A stretch of DNA of 64,000 nucleotides from Pomacea canaliculata (lineage: Eukaryota > Mollusca > Gastropoda > Architaenioglossa > Ampullariidae): contig NC_037598.1 in NCBI RefSeq assembly GCF_003073045.1, forward strand, positions 124,001 to 188,000, written 5' to 3'. The notes under the pieces are model-generated. The model saw only the letters and a list, made by a program, of their open reading frames with translations. It did not search any database and had not been told where the DNA came from. Each line of letters begins with the position of its first letter. Position 1 is the first letter of the stretch. Positions 25,282 through 37,939 of this stretch are shown here, one piece after another. The position numbers and the translations under genes are program-made.

Positions 25282-28060
25282 GTGACCATCATGTGTGAAT
25301 ATTACAGTCACCAGAGGTCAAAAGGTTTCTGTCTGGCGAGGTTAGCATTTCTAGTAGTTTACATAAGTCCTGTGTGCTCTGCCCGGTCATGGAAGGAAAG
25401 TCACTTTTACCGACTGGAGAGAGATTTACTGACTAACTACAGCCACACTGTGAGGCCAGTCATGGAGGTCAACACACCAACCAACATCTCAGTCACCTTC
25501 ACACTCATGTGTATCTACGAGGTAAGAGCAACATATTGTAATCTTGAAACTGAATGAAATTCATAATGTATGATAGTCTGTGTAAGAAACATGGCAATCC
25601 TTGGTATTCTTTTGTCCCAAAATAATAATGGTGTAAGTCAAAAATAATTATAAAATAAAAAAATATATAATAGTTGTCTGTTAGTAAAGAAATGTATGCT
25701 ACAAACTATATATTTGGTATGAAAGTGGCATGATTGTATGTATATCTCCATGCAAAGGTCGACGAAATAGCACAAGCCATGACCCAGAATTCCTTCGTGA
25801 CTTTGACCTGGTTCGACGAATTCCTGCAGTGGGATCCACAGGAGTATGGAGGAATACAAACCACAGAACTATCCAATCGACAGGTCTGGCTGCCGGTGAG
25901 ACAACACTCTGTTAACAATACTATCAAGATATACTCAGATAAAGAAAAAACTGTAGCTAAGTACCTTAGTATAATGCAGACAGAGAATAAACATGTAAAA
26001 CATGGCACGCATCTCTTTAAGTTAGCTGCATTTTAACTAACGAGTTAAGAAAACTCCTTAGGTCGAGTAAGAAGATGTTAATATTAAGCATATTTTTGTG
26101 TATATCCGAATAAAAACTTTCATTCTTAAAAAAAAGCACAAACAAACAAAAAAATGTAAGAAATTTCATTTTTACTAATACGCCGATACTCCTCAACCGA
26201 CTGTTCTGGAAAAAAAAATGACCTACACTATTTTGATGGAACTTTCTGTCCAAAGTTAATCCACGTTCTAAATACGGTATCCGGCTCCCTTATATTTTCA
26301 CCTGATGAGATGTCAAAAATAATCTTCAAGTCTAACGGCCACGTGACCTGGTTTCATCAAGATGTGTGGAAAACAATATGTCGGATTGATATTACATTCT
26401 TTCCGTTTGACACCCAACAATGCGGCTTTAGTGTCGCCCTGTGGACATCTTTGAAATCACAGGTAAATAGTTCTGACTTTTTGTATCTTATACCTTTATA
26501 AAACTTCCTTCCACATTGCCACAATTTGATTTTTTCAATTAATTTTTTTTTCTAAAAAAATCATTGACTTTCACACAATGATATATTTTTTCATGATAAT
26601 TTATAAATAAATACTTGAACAGCATTATTTTAGTATTAATGATAAATAAATGTCATCACACAAACAATTAACCGTTAAGCAAATCGTATCATGAAACTTT
26701 GATGTCTTGAGCTTGTTTATTTGTTTGGTGCAATTTGTTTTCCAAACAGGCTCTGTTTACTGATGTCTCTGTCAGAAAAGATGAAATCGCCTTCACTGAA
26801 AACTCTGAATGGGTCCTCCTGTCTTTCGAAGCAACAACTGGAGAAACTACTTATTACAATGAAACTTACTCCAGTGTTACAATTAACTTTTATTTAAAAG
26901 TGAGTTTTCGAGATTTTATGATTTTTTTTCTGCATGACATGAACCCATATCTCTGCTGAAAGTAGTATATCAAGAAACTAAGCGATAAAGTATAATAGAT
27001 GATGTTCAGAGCTATGACTACGAGGAGGATAATGGCGACTCTGTGCTCCTAAGTTCAGACGGTTGGTTAGAACTGTTATATTGACCGGAGGAAGAAATTA
27101 TTGAAATTATTTGTATTCACGTTCAAAGTTAAGTTTTGTTTAATTACAGATCCGCTGGCTTTGCTGTAGGATACATTTTTGACAATTTAATGAATTCATT
27201 GAAGATCTTGCCCTGTTTCCTTTCTCAGAGAAGAAGAAAGTTCCACACGCTAACTCTGATGGTTCCCAATGTCACCCTGGCGCTGCTGTCGTCTCTGGTG
27301 TTCGTACTTCCGGCGGACTCCGGGGAGAAAGTGTCTTTTATCATGGGACTTCTTCTGGCGACTGGTGTCAGCATCACCGTGTTGATGGATGTAATGCCGA
27401 GATCTTCTTTACACATCTCCTTCTTAATGATATATATTACTACAGTGAGGTAAGGCATAAGAACATTTTACAAAATTTATTTCCATATTTAAGTCTGCAG
27501 TATTATGTAGTTTACTGTCAAGAAAACGTTTAAGTGTGTAATAGGACTCGTGCGTGTAGTTAACTAGGGGTGGGGAATCTTTTTTTTTCAATCACAGGAT
27601 TATGCCCTGCTTGTATAAAAGTTAAGAGTATGTGTTAGGAATAAGAATTTTGTATTGTTCTTCCTTCAGTATGACTACAGCACTAAGTGTTGTTGCTTCT
27701 GCGTATATAACCTCCTGCTGCTCTACTGATGGACCGACTGATGCGAAGACAATCACGATTGTCAGGGTTCTATGTAGGATCACCGGAACAGACTTTCCAA
27801 TTTTGAAGAACAGAACAGAAAACATTCAGCAACTGGAAGTCAATGGCTGCAGCAAAACGCTTCAGACGTATGAAATGTACATTAATTCTGCCTCCGACAC
27901 AAAGGAAGATAACTGCCTCACAGGGGAGACAACAAAAGAAAGGATCACTTGGATGGATCTGGCTGCTTCGTTGAACTTAGTCTGTTTCCGTATATCATTT
28001 AGTGTTGTTGTTGTGACAACAATAATATTGATTATTGTTCTTTTGCTCGGATCGTCGTAA
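25282..28060 (+). CDS. D1: nicotinic-receptor-like Cys-loop channel subunit, 448 aa
   Basis: Exons: 25282-25521, 25758-25895, 26256-26462, 26750-26899, 27229-27449 and 27670-28060, with phases 0,0,0,0,2 and a joined length of 1347. Order: signal peptide; ligand-binding domain with RLERDLLTNYSHTVRPV, WDPQEYGG and the Cys-loop C-RIDITFFPFDTQQ-C (13 residues between cysteines); M1 after RRR; M2 GEKVSFIMGLLLATG; M3; short cytoplasmic loop; M4; end LLLGSS. Glu at -1' and Leu at 9' of M2 fit a cation channel of the nicotinic type. Loop C reads TYYNETY, with no adjacent cysteine pair, and the loop A Tyr is Leu. ACh binding as in alpha subunits is therefore unlikely; it may bind another ligand or act as a structural subunit. 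ATG 25291 is an alternative start. Introns contain nothing else I can name. Confidence 0.88.
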
Positions 28061-28119
28061 ACTTGGATATCTGTTGTTACTCACGACAAGGAACTGGAAA
28101 GTGTTTATACTTCTTAATA

Positions 28120-28380
28120 TCTGGTTGTCATCTTCTATGAAAGACTTTGATGATACCAATACTCAAGTTGTCTTGAAGAAGGTTTAATAACACCTCTTCC
28201 TTCTCTGAATTTTGGTCTTTTTCTTTCTCCTAACGATTTCTTGAGCTCTTTTGTAGATCGTGCATAGAAAGCTTGATGTTCTTGTCTATTTTTCAAAACT
28301 TTATTGGTGGAGGACAAGAGCAGGTTTTCTCGTGTTGTGTCCATCTTCTCATGAGTCACTGGGGCAGCCTAGAGTACTGT
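28120..28380 (-). mobile_element. possible LTR-retroelement integrase-end relic
   Basis: A minus-strand frame (28135-28359) contains NRQEHQAFYARSTKEL and KFREGRGVIKPSS. This resembles the C-terminal part of Gypsy-type integrases seen in molluscs. It is isolated, with no other element parts next to it, so it would be a broken fossil fragment. The assignment rests on a short resemblance only. Confidence 0.3.
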
Positions 28381-28399
28381 CCAGGCTCTGTACATCATG

Positions 28400-29900
28400 A
28401 AAACACTTCTGAAAGTGTCTGATATCTTTGGCGATGACAGGTATGTCCTGTCAAGAGAATTATTTCAATTCCCATTAAGTCTCCGATTCTATGTACCTGC
28501 ATACAAAATATTATTGTGTGTAAATTAATGAAGCTGTCTAAACCATGAATGTATGAGTCTATTTCGTGGATATGAGCATGTCATGCTATTATTTGTGCTT
28601 TCTTATCGAGGTGCTCTGAATTGCCCTCTGAGATAAAGATAGTGTTATCCATCTTAAATAAGAATATTTGTGAAAACGTGCGCTGATTCCCTCTGTACTA
28701 ACAAAAGAACAGATTCTCGACAGAGAGGAAGTTGGTTATCATAAGTAACGCAGTTTGAAAGGTATGGGATGCAACCCATAAATATCTTCGTGCAGGTCTT
28801 CACAAACATTATTATTTACGATAAGATGGTTTTCTTTCGGGGAAGATCTACACAAACATGTCGGCCTTCATGAAGACGACTAAAACTATGCTTTAATCAA
28901 AATTGTATGTAAAGGATTAATTTAAAGCCGAAGTTTTCATTGGATATAAAGGCTGTAATTATATATAATTGAAACAGCTTCTATAGAGAATCACAAACAG
29001 AGCTATCACAGAAGTAGATACTATTTTGACTTAGAAATCTTTTCAAGATGAATAAATCTTTTTCATTAACAATAAATTTTAAGATCTCACTATGTTATTA
29101 TTTCTAAATAAACTAGAAATTTAAAATGTAAAAGACTTTATTTTTGTGAGTTTAAAGTATGCAAAATGTTTGCTTTTTAAGTGAAAATAAAAAAAACAAA
29201 CTTGCAAACTGCAGTCGTTATGTGTCTGCTTGGCAAGTCAGAAGGTGCCGCCACCACACTATGAGCAATACCGTCGCACTAGCCTCAATAAATACTTTCA
29301 TTTGTTTGCATTTTTTGCATGTGTTTTGAAATTCTTCCTCCAAAAAAATTACTGAAGCAGAGTTAAGAGCTGATGCATTAGGAATATTCCCTCGCTGGAC
29401 AATAACACGAGTCAGATGTCAGAAAAACAGACTCCTGGGACTCACCCACATCCAAGCTGCAAAATGACATGGACTTGCCTGAATGGCATGACTAATGGTC
29501 AGTCATAGCAGGTTTTGCAAAATGGCTTGAAACAGCAAAACATTGCAGTCTGGGATACATGTTTCGTTCTGCAATATTAAGAGCAAAGCTGTAGAACAGG
29601 CCTGTCACTTTTATTAATCTACTTATCATTTTCAGTGGCTTGGAAATGCCATTACTTGATTCAACGGGAATCGCAGAAACACTCACGGAACATTACAACA
29701 ATTCTCTATGGACATCACTAAGCGAATTGTCGAGGCTAAATATTTAATTTCTAATCGCCAAATGCGAAACATTCATCAAAACGTGTTTGCATGATGGTCG
29801 CAGAATAACTCTTTAAAATATCAGCCTCGGATGCAAAAGAATGCACTATTACCATTGAGTGGCAAGCTGGTAACTGTCTACACTTGCTCGTAGATTGTAT
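28400..29900. other. intergenic between D1 and D2
   Basis: No gene recognised. AATAAA at 29051-29056 could serve as a distal poly(A) site for D1 but is far from its stop. No TATA box is clear before D2. Confidence 0.5.
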
Positions 29901-29921
29901 TGGATTCAATTTGAGTAAGTC

Positions 29922-32900
29922 ATGTCCCCATCCCCGAGAAACTGCTGCAAGAATGTAAAAGTTCGAACTGTGGTGTGGTTAGTTTATTTGTTTCTAACGA
30001 CGAGCCCCATTGGAGCTGTGTGGGAGAGGAATCACTATTACCGTCTGGAAGAAGATTTGCTCACCAACTACAGTCCAACGGTCAGACCAGTCCTGGATGT
30101 CAACACAGTAACTAATGTCTCCATCAGCTTCCTTGTCCTCTGCGTCTATGAGGTGAGTGCTTCAGTTTCTCACTTAAAAACACTTGGTGTATGTGTTTCA
30201 ATAGATATTGCTCATACAAGAAATCTCGTGGTTCATGTAACACACAGTAGCAGATTTTAATGCTATGAATAATTTGTTGTAGAAACAATAAAACTAGTTT
30301 TCCATGAAAAGGTCGACGAAATGGTCCAAGCCATGACACAGAACTCCTACATGGCTTTGACATGGTTTGATGAACTTCTGCAGTGGGATCCACAGGAGTA
30401 CGGAGGAGTAGCTTCTACGGAGTTTTCCAGCCAGAAGGTTTGGCTGCCGGTAAGACAGTAAATGCTCTATACAACTATTTTATTTAAAAATGAAAACACA
30501 TTACTGGCACTGAAGGAAAGACACAAATACATGCAGAAATATAAAGACATAACCAGAAAGAAAGAAAAACAAAACAATAAGCAACCTGCATTTTTATTTG
30601 CACCTGCCTGTAAGAGAAGAGGGACCTACCGAAAATTTTATTGAGTCAGTGAACAGGTAGATGACACCAAGCCCTTCCTTTTTACCTTTACCTTTATCAG
30701 TCATTTACCCCAACGATGAAAAGACGAGTATGCTTTCCAACAGCCAAAACCACATGAACATTCCATACATTCGTTAACTAGGCGTTTTATTGTTTGTTTC
30801 TGTGTTTCTGTTTGTTATGATATACACAAAAATCATAAGTAAGGTAAATAAGACCTTTTTGTCCAAGTTTATGGAAATTTTAAACACGGCGTCCGGGTCC
30901 TGGATTGTCTCCATTGATGATATGTCGAGAGTAATCGTAAAGGCAAATGGCCACGTGACCTGGTTTCATCAAGATGTGTGGACCACCATATGTCATATGG
31001 ATATAACCTACTTTCCATTTGACACTCAACAATGCAACTTCAGTGTCAGCATGTGGACTTCTTCAAAATCACAGGTATGAATTTTCCTTTTATAAATACC
31101 CTAAAATATTTAAATAATTATATATAGTTGAAAAGTTTATTATATTATTTCATGCTACTGCTAATAATATGTATTCTGAAGAATAGTATCCGGTAATGGT
31201 TAAGTACATTGTAAGACAGTTTATCAAGATAAGTCACATGGCCTGTACTTTTCCAATCACTGATCATCTTAACCTCTGATGACCCTTACCACGGGTGAAC
31301 CTACATGAATCCCCCGTAGCAAGTCTGGGTTGAAATACACCCTTCAGCTCCTGAGTCCACCTGTTTGAATTATCACTCGCACCAGGGATATGAAAGACAG
31401 GAACATGGACTAACTGTGGGGAGGTCAAGTGCACAGGGTCAACACCGGGAACAAACGCATGTATAACTGAAAGGGTGACGAGGACAAATTTTTCGCGGCA
31501 CTTAAGATCTTAGACTACTAGGTAATGGGTGTCTATGATCTTGAAAAAAATATCTTTTTTAGCAAAGTTGTCCCTTTAGCTTGCCAGATGCACAATACAC
31601 GCAATATTTCGATACTAACAGATGATGATTTAAATTGCAAGCTTAGTACTAGGACATCGCTTTGTCTGTCGCTGGCAGTAGACAAACTTTCTGCCCGAGG
31701 CAGGACTGAAAGCACATATTTCGGTGAGAGGTGTACATTCGTTTTGTGTTGCTGGCAAAAGTTGGGAAATGTTGCGGCAGACCGTCACTTCACTGTCCAC
31801 CTCATTTTCCAGATTCACTGCTTACTCTGTGAAACAGGTTGATATCTATTTTAACTTTCTTTCTTTAGTGCTTCACTCACATCAAGCTGTAAGAATTCAT
31901 CAAAGAAAAAATATGTCCTGCTCGTACGAGTTGACAAGCTATCTCTAAGCTTCCCGCAAGACTTTGCAAGTGTTCTCTAGATGCCCTTTTCCGATGGTCG
32001 ACTGTGATCAGTTCAGTGTAAAGATTGCACAAATTTCGTTTTGCCAAGCGATAAAAAATACTGATGTGTGTCTCTATCTTTGCCTGGGGAAATCATATTG
32101 TAGGAAGGACATACCACCTTATTCCCAACTAACTGAATGTAAAATGAAGAACAAAGCAAACAAACAAAAATTTCATTCTCCTCCTCCATCTTATCATCAT
32201 GTAGGAAAATCCTTGTGGTAAACTCTAGCACTCGTCATCTTCCAGTGACATCGAGCAATGAGAAATGTGATGATTAGGAGCTAAAGCAAGGCATTGATTT
32301 GTGGACAGGTTCAGTTTGTACACATCGACCCTCGACAAGAAGAAGGATATTTTATTGAGAACTCTGAGTGGAGTCTCTTGTCTCTCAAAGCAGCAATCAG
32401 AGAAGCTCCGTATGACAACACAAGCTATTCATCCTTTACTGTGACATTTTACCTGAAAGTAAGTCTCTCTTGTCACGTATGTCGTCTGTCGTTTTGCTAG
32501 GTTCTATTCTCACGAAAAGTGCAAACAATTAATGATATAAATAAGATTCTTTGTAACAGTAAATATCTTAATTATTTTAGTTTGGTTCAGCATCTCTATG
32601 TATTATGTTTACAATTAATTCATTTTAGAACATGCAGTTTTTTTTTTCATTTTCAATCACAAGTCGTAAAAAATGATATGACCACTAATCCTAACCCTAA
32701 TATTTTCAGAAAAAAGACCGCTTTTGTTATAACAAATCTTCTGTGAATTTTAAAATAAACAATTATCGCTTAGTCACGACGGGATACACTGTTTTTATAT
32801 TTTTTTCCTAGAGAAGAAGAGTGTTTCACACCCTGACTCTTATCGTCCCTAACGTTATCCTGGCTTTGCTGGCGTCCCTGGTGTTTCTACTTCCGGTGGA

Positions 32901-33883
32901 TACCGGGGAGAAAATGTCATTTATAATGGGACTGCTTCTGGCAACTGGTGTCAGCATCACAGTTCTGATGGACATCATGCCGAGATCTTCATTAAACCTG
33001 TCCTTCCTAATGATCTACATCACTGCACTGAGGTAAGCCCAGGTTTATATCACTAAATGTAAATTATCTATCCCACGTGACATTTTAATGTACAGGAAAG
33101 ATAAGGAAGCGAGTTCCATGAATTAGGAACAATAAAAATAAGATGGTCACATTGTGTAGAAACGGAGTAAATTGACTGGCAAACATATACTTATTGTATC
33201 ATTCAGGATGAGTTAAATTGCTTTGATATTATCTTCCTTAACGAGGGTAGTCAGCCGTTTCACTTATTCACGCCGACAATGTTTATTGCTCAACAAGTTA
33301 AAATAAACAAGGAACGTCCACAGTAAACTTCTAAACTAAAACATTATAATGTTATCAAACTTTTCTATCATATCACTAAAATAAGAACCCTTTTCGTTTA
33401 AAATAAATGAATTCAGGTATGTCCGTGTTTTGAAATTCAATGTTTGTGTCCAGTATGACCACAGCTCTGGCTGTAGTTGCCTCTGCTTACATCATCTACT
33501 GCTGTTCGCTTGATGGACCAGTCGGTGCCAAGACAACTCGACTTGTAAAATTTATGCTTAAGCTTGCCGGAAAAGACCTACATTTTTTTAAAAGTAGAGC
33601 AGAACATTTTCAGCATTTAGAAGTTCACGACTGCGGGGAAGCCTCCCCGACTTACGAGGACTACATCGAGCACAACGACGTCGGTGCGAGGGACAACCTC
33701 CGCGACACAAAGGGAGACAACTTCACTTCAAACAACACAGCGGCAGGGAAAGACAATCAAGTAAAGATTACCTGGGTGGATGTGGCTTCTGCTTTAAACC
33801 TAGTCTGTTTTCGTATCACTATTAGTGTAGTTGTCGGAATGACAGTCATATTGATATTTGTTCTTTTACTCGGATCGTCTTAA
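29922..33883 (+). CDS. D2: nicotinic-receptor-like Cys-loop channel subunit, 458 aa
   Basis: Exons: 29922-30152, 30312-30449, 30868-31074, 32309-32458, 32812-33032 and 33454-33883; joined length 1377, phases 0,0,0,0,2. It has a signal peptide, then HYYRLEEDLLTNYSPTVRPV, WDPQEYGG, the Cys-loop C-HMDITYFPFDTQQ-C, M1 after RRR, M2 GEKMSFIMGLLLATG, M3, an intracellular loop rich in Asp/Asn and Lys, and M4 ending LLLGSS. As in D1, loop C (APYDNTSY) lacks the cysteine pair and loop A has EILN where LYN is usual. The M1-M3 exon is the part most like its neighbours. An AATAAA at 34007-34012 follows the stop. The third intron is long (1.2 kb) and holds no recognisable gene. Confidence 0.88.
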
Positions 33884-34006
33884 ACAAACAGCTTCTGGTC
33901 AAGAGCTGGGTAACTTGCCGAAGAAGATGCTGCATAGAAAGCAAACAATATTGGACATTGTTCTTTGCTTGCTCGTTATCCTAATAAGTACAAAACAAGA
34001 AACATT

Positions 34007-34012
34007 AATAAA
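34007..34012 (+). terminator. poly(A) signal of D2
   Basis: AATAAA lies 124 bases after the D2 stop codon. Confidence 0.6.
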
Positions 34013-34777
34013 TGACATCCTTTATTTCCTGACTATTTCTAAACAGCGTTTATTGTTTACTTCAGATTATTCAATATTATTATGAAAACTAACCAATAGA
34101 TGGCACTTGGCTTAGTAAATGCCTAAAACACATTGTAATCTGGTAAACAATGAAGCAAAATCCCGATTGCATTCGGTAAAAGACATGAAGTGTAAAAACC
34201 CATCATCACACTAAGTCAGTCAGTTCTTTTTCAAGTGTTTTCATATCCCCATATTCAGGACAAGATGGATCCTCAGTTAAAGTGAAGAGACAAAAGACAA
34301 ATATTTGGGTTTTAATGAAGGTCAGTTCTATCAGTATGGACAGCTCTTGTGTGTTGTAGTGAGAAAACGCGTGGGATAAAAAGACCATTCCAGAATGTAT
34401 TGCACTTAATGTATGCTAGTCTAGAGAAAAGTATACTGTGGAGTCGATGAAGGTTACTTTCGTTGTTACAAAATATACATTGTAGATTAATTGATACGAA
34501 GGTAAAAAAGGATGGAGAAAGAAAAAGACTTACGCAGCAGAAATAGAAACGAAAACTGCAGACAGTTATACAAAGCCATTCATCCGAGACGAGAAACGAA
34601 AACAGAGATACGTTTAACGGCAAGGAAAAAAATTGAAAACAGAAAAATTCTGTTGAGTCTTTTGCGAATAAACTATCAATGTTTTAAGAAAGCTTCTCTA
34701 AAGCATAACTAATTCAGTCATCGACTAATGAGCACTCACATTAAGGAAGTCATTAATCCACATTCTATCTCTCTCCT

Positions 34778-34808
<31 letters not shown>

Positions 34809-35190
34809 CTCTCTCTAAGATTACTCGACTAAGTAGAAGAAGAAATATGTATGAGACGTGTGTGGCTGTAAACAGGAAACAGCTGACAGTGAGCTTACTT
34901 TGATTAGAGAGATTTCTGTTATCACCACACACGTTTCCTTATTGGGGCTTTAGGTATTAACTCAGTCAGGCTGTCTTTTGTAAAGAGTTTTAGAATCATT
35001 TATGAAAAAGGTAAGCATTGATTAACCCAATGAAGGGTGAGGTCAATTTCTAATGATTTGGTGACACCTGCAAGAAGTAAGTAAAATATACAGGGATCTA
35101 AACAAGACACAAAAGGTGTGGAAACGACATTGATGTCAGATACTGTGATTAATAAGCACACCTACCCACACAAACACACGTTTAGTAGAA
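34013..35190. other. intergenic between D2 and gene C
   Basis: No gene recognised. A CT-rich microsatellite runs from about 34767 to 34817. Frames at 34312-34623 (-) and 34512-34712 (+) overlap each other and look like chance. Confidence 0.6.
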
Positions 35191-35193
35191 AGA

Positions 35194-35200
35194 TATAAAA
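35194..35200 (+). promoter_or_regulatory. TATA box of gene C
   Basis: TATAAAA lies 82 bases before the gene C start codon, the same arrangement as in gene A. Confidence 0.65.
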
Positions 35201-35281
35201 GGGTGTGTGATGGCATCACCTCTTCACGGAAGATCATCTGAACCATCGGTAGACAAGAAGACCTTTGCGACTGAACTAAGA

Positions 35282-36487
35282 ATGGAGCTGGCTTTGCTTG
35301 GAACTGTCTTCTTGCTTCTTCTGGCTGCTAACCGTACGTACATCCTATACATATTGTCTTGTCCATGAACAATTTTGATAGTCACAGTAAGTTCAAATAG
35401 ATATAAGCAAAAATGTTTGAAGGAGAATTATTGATGACGCTGATAAAACATCTACAAGGTGGTGCTGTGTGTTGTTGCTATGCCATGTTGTTACAGCGAC
35501 CCTAGCGGCCACCAATGTTGGAGTAGGCTCCCCCTGTTCTGCTGCCGACACCTGCGTGACTGGCGCTGTCTGTGACAGAGTCTATGCCAAGTGCTGCAAG
35601 TATTTCTTTTCACTCTACAAGACAAGAAATGTTTTAAAATCCTATATTGACATAAAAAACAAAGAGGTGTAGGTACACAAGTTTGCATTTTTATAAGCGA
35701 CAAATGTTCCGATCCTAACATAACCGAGTAAACCAATTATTACTATTATGAAAACAGGTAACCAATCAGTCGCTATATTAATATGCCCTGAATAACTTAA
35801 TTTATAAAAAAAAACTATTCTTTATTTGTAAGACTGACAAATTTAGTGGAAAATTGTATTTACACGATAACTTGTTATTACTGTGCAAATAGTAAATAAC
35901 ATAGTCTCGATGTCCTATAATTTTGTTAATAAGTAACGAAAATCTGATTTCAGTAAAAACACCAAATTTATGAAAAAGTTTGTGTTTGTGTGCTAAGTAC
36001 TATTGTGTAAACAAACAACACCTGATTGCAGTGCTGACACAAGGCCAGGAGTGTTCAGGGGAAAATGCAAACAACTGTGTGTCGGGTGCCTACTGCCTGA
36101 CTACTTGTGAATGTGAAGATGACTACAAGGCTGTGTCCAATCTCTGTGGTAAAGATATAACAAATATTAAGTTACTGTATTACCGGTGTGTGCAAATGTA
36201 TGTTTGATACCCGCTTGTACGAACTGTGTGTATGAGTCTTGTTTTATGTGTCTCTGTCACAACGCGCTAATTAATATACTTTTTTACTATATACCGATAC
36301 TAACTTTGATATCAAAATATTTTAGACTATAAAGAATAACAGAAATCCAAGATAACTTTTTTTGTTGTCCGTCTCTTTTGTAATATAGAATGCTTATTTT
36401 TCAGAACCTGTGGACTCTGGAACTGGAGGCACTTTCACACTCAACTCTAAGCGCAGCGCTGTCCGCAAGATGTGGTTGTTCAGGTAG
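35282..36487 (+). CDS. gene C: small secreted Cys-rich protein, 116 aa
   Basis: Exons: 35282-35333 (signal peptide MELALLGTVFLLLLAAN), 35497-35595 (4-Cys module), 36032-36148 (6-Cys module, 39 residues, same length as in gene B) and 36405-36487 (basic tail ending KMWLFR, stop TAG). Internal junctions are phase 1; joined length 351. The second exon ends TGCT followed by GCAAGTAT, a good GC-AG donor and the only one that keeps phase. The exon holding the stop probably runs on to 36508 (cag|gtgagt) and joins a 3'UTR exon from 37800, with AATAAA at 37928-37933. It has no membrane anchor, unlike gene B, so free secretion is likely. It looks like a reduced paralog of gene B set among the receptor genes. 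Its function is unknown. Confidence 0.75.
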
Positions 36488-36620
36488 AGACTGACATCAG
36501 GCACACAGGTGAGTACTCAGGTTCATTGATATACATAAGCATGGTAAAATGTAAGGAAAATGTTTATAACCTTAGTATTAGCCAAATGTAAGAGTGAGAG
36601 ACATACTTTGGCTGGAGTTA

Positions 36621-37502
36621 CAGTGATACCTCGGTTCTCGAACGCCTTGACTTTCGACCAAATCGGTATTCGACCAGGAAATTCGAGAAAATTTTGTCTT
36701 GGAATCCGAACAAATATTTGGAACTCGAACATCCGAAAGTCTGAGATGAGCCGAGTTGAGCCGAATGGCGTTCATTCAGCCCAGCGCGCCTTGCTTGCGT
36801 CATCAGTGTGAGTGCAGAGAGAGAGAGAGTGACGTTTTGTGGAGAGAGTCATGAAATGTGTGCAAAATGGGCAGAAATCGCAAATTGTATTGAATAACAT
36901 CACCCTGATAAAGTGGTAGCAAATAGAGCAGTTAACATTTTTAATGACAATGTTATGTCCACTTTCCGCAAAATTCTGCAACGGAGAAAAAAACAGCAAA
37001 CAATTGACAAATTCTTCCGTAAAGAAATCAGACAAGCAACTGCAGAGCAAGATTCTGATTCTCCTCAGCAAAAGATACAGAGAACAGAAACACCCGAAGA
37101 GCAGTTACCCTCTGTTTTTATTGAAGAGGACTCCCCTTCAAAACAATAACCATCCCCCTTCCCACTTCCCTCCACATTCATTCCCTCCTGCCATAAAGTT
37201 TGGTACAGGTACAGTAAATGAAACACAATTTACTGTTCTGTACTGTACAGTACATTTTATTTATTTATTTATTTTTTTTTTGCTTTAATAAATACACTTT
37301 TATTTCTTATTTCTTGTTGAGACTCATGTTTTTCTACATATTATATACAAATTAGGCAAGTAAATAGGCATTTTCTGGGGCTTGGAACGAATTAATCCAG
37401 TTTCCATTATATCCTATAGGTTTCATTGCTTCGGTTCTCGAACAATTATGTTCTCGACCGTCCTCCCGGAACGAATTATGTTCGAGAACCGAAGTATCAC
37501 TG
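36621..37502 (+). mobile_element. Tigger/pogo-type (Tc1/mariner superfamily) transposon, shortened
   Basis: The element has inverted ends, CAGTGATACCTCGGTTCTCG at the left and its near reverse complement at the right, and is flanked by TA duplications (36619-36620 and 37503-37504). It keeps a frame at 36913-37149 with STFRKILQRRKKQQTIDKFF, which matches the C-terminal part of Tigger/Jerky-like transposases. The DNA-binding and most of the DDE region are missing, so it cannot be autonomous. It lies inside the 3'UTR intron of gene C and makes up about two thirds of that intron. Confidence 0.8.
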
Positions 37503-37799
37503 TAGTTATCTTTTAGTCAGAACAAAAGTGATCTTATTCATGTATCCATGTGGGAAATAAACAAAAGCATAAATTAAAAAAAACATGTTTTTATATGCAC
37601 ATGTATCATATTTTAGAGGCGCATAATACATGCATATATGTATGCATACATATTAATACATACAATACATATATCATACTAAACTGGAGTAACAAGTTCA
37701 ACAGCTTTCTCAAGACTTATTTTCGATAATAAGCAGCAGTTAAGATTCTTACATAGTCTCATATGTAAACTGAGGTGTTGTTGACTTTTTTTATTTTAG

Positions 37800-37933
37800 T
37801 TGCTGACGACAGTGGGATAGCATCAAATCACATCTCCAGCTGTCAGCCCATTGTCATGCTGATGAAAGTGTTAGCGAGAAACAGAGAAAGTCCCACATCC
37901 GACTAGTTCACGATCTGTTTAATCACAAATAAA
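37800..37933 (+). other. likely 3'UTR exon and poly(A) signal of gene C
   Basis: An acceptor (TTTTATTTTAG) ends at 37799, and an AATAAA occurs at 37928-37933. With the strong donor at 36508/36509 this makes a non-coding last exon, inferred from splice signals alone. Confidence 0.45.
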
Positions 37934-37939
37934 TTTTCA

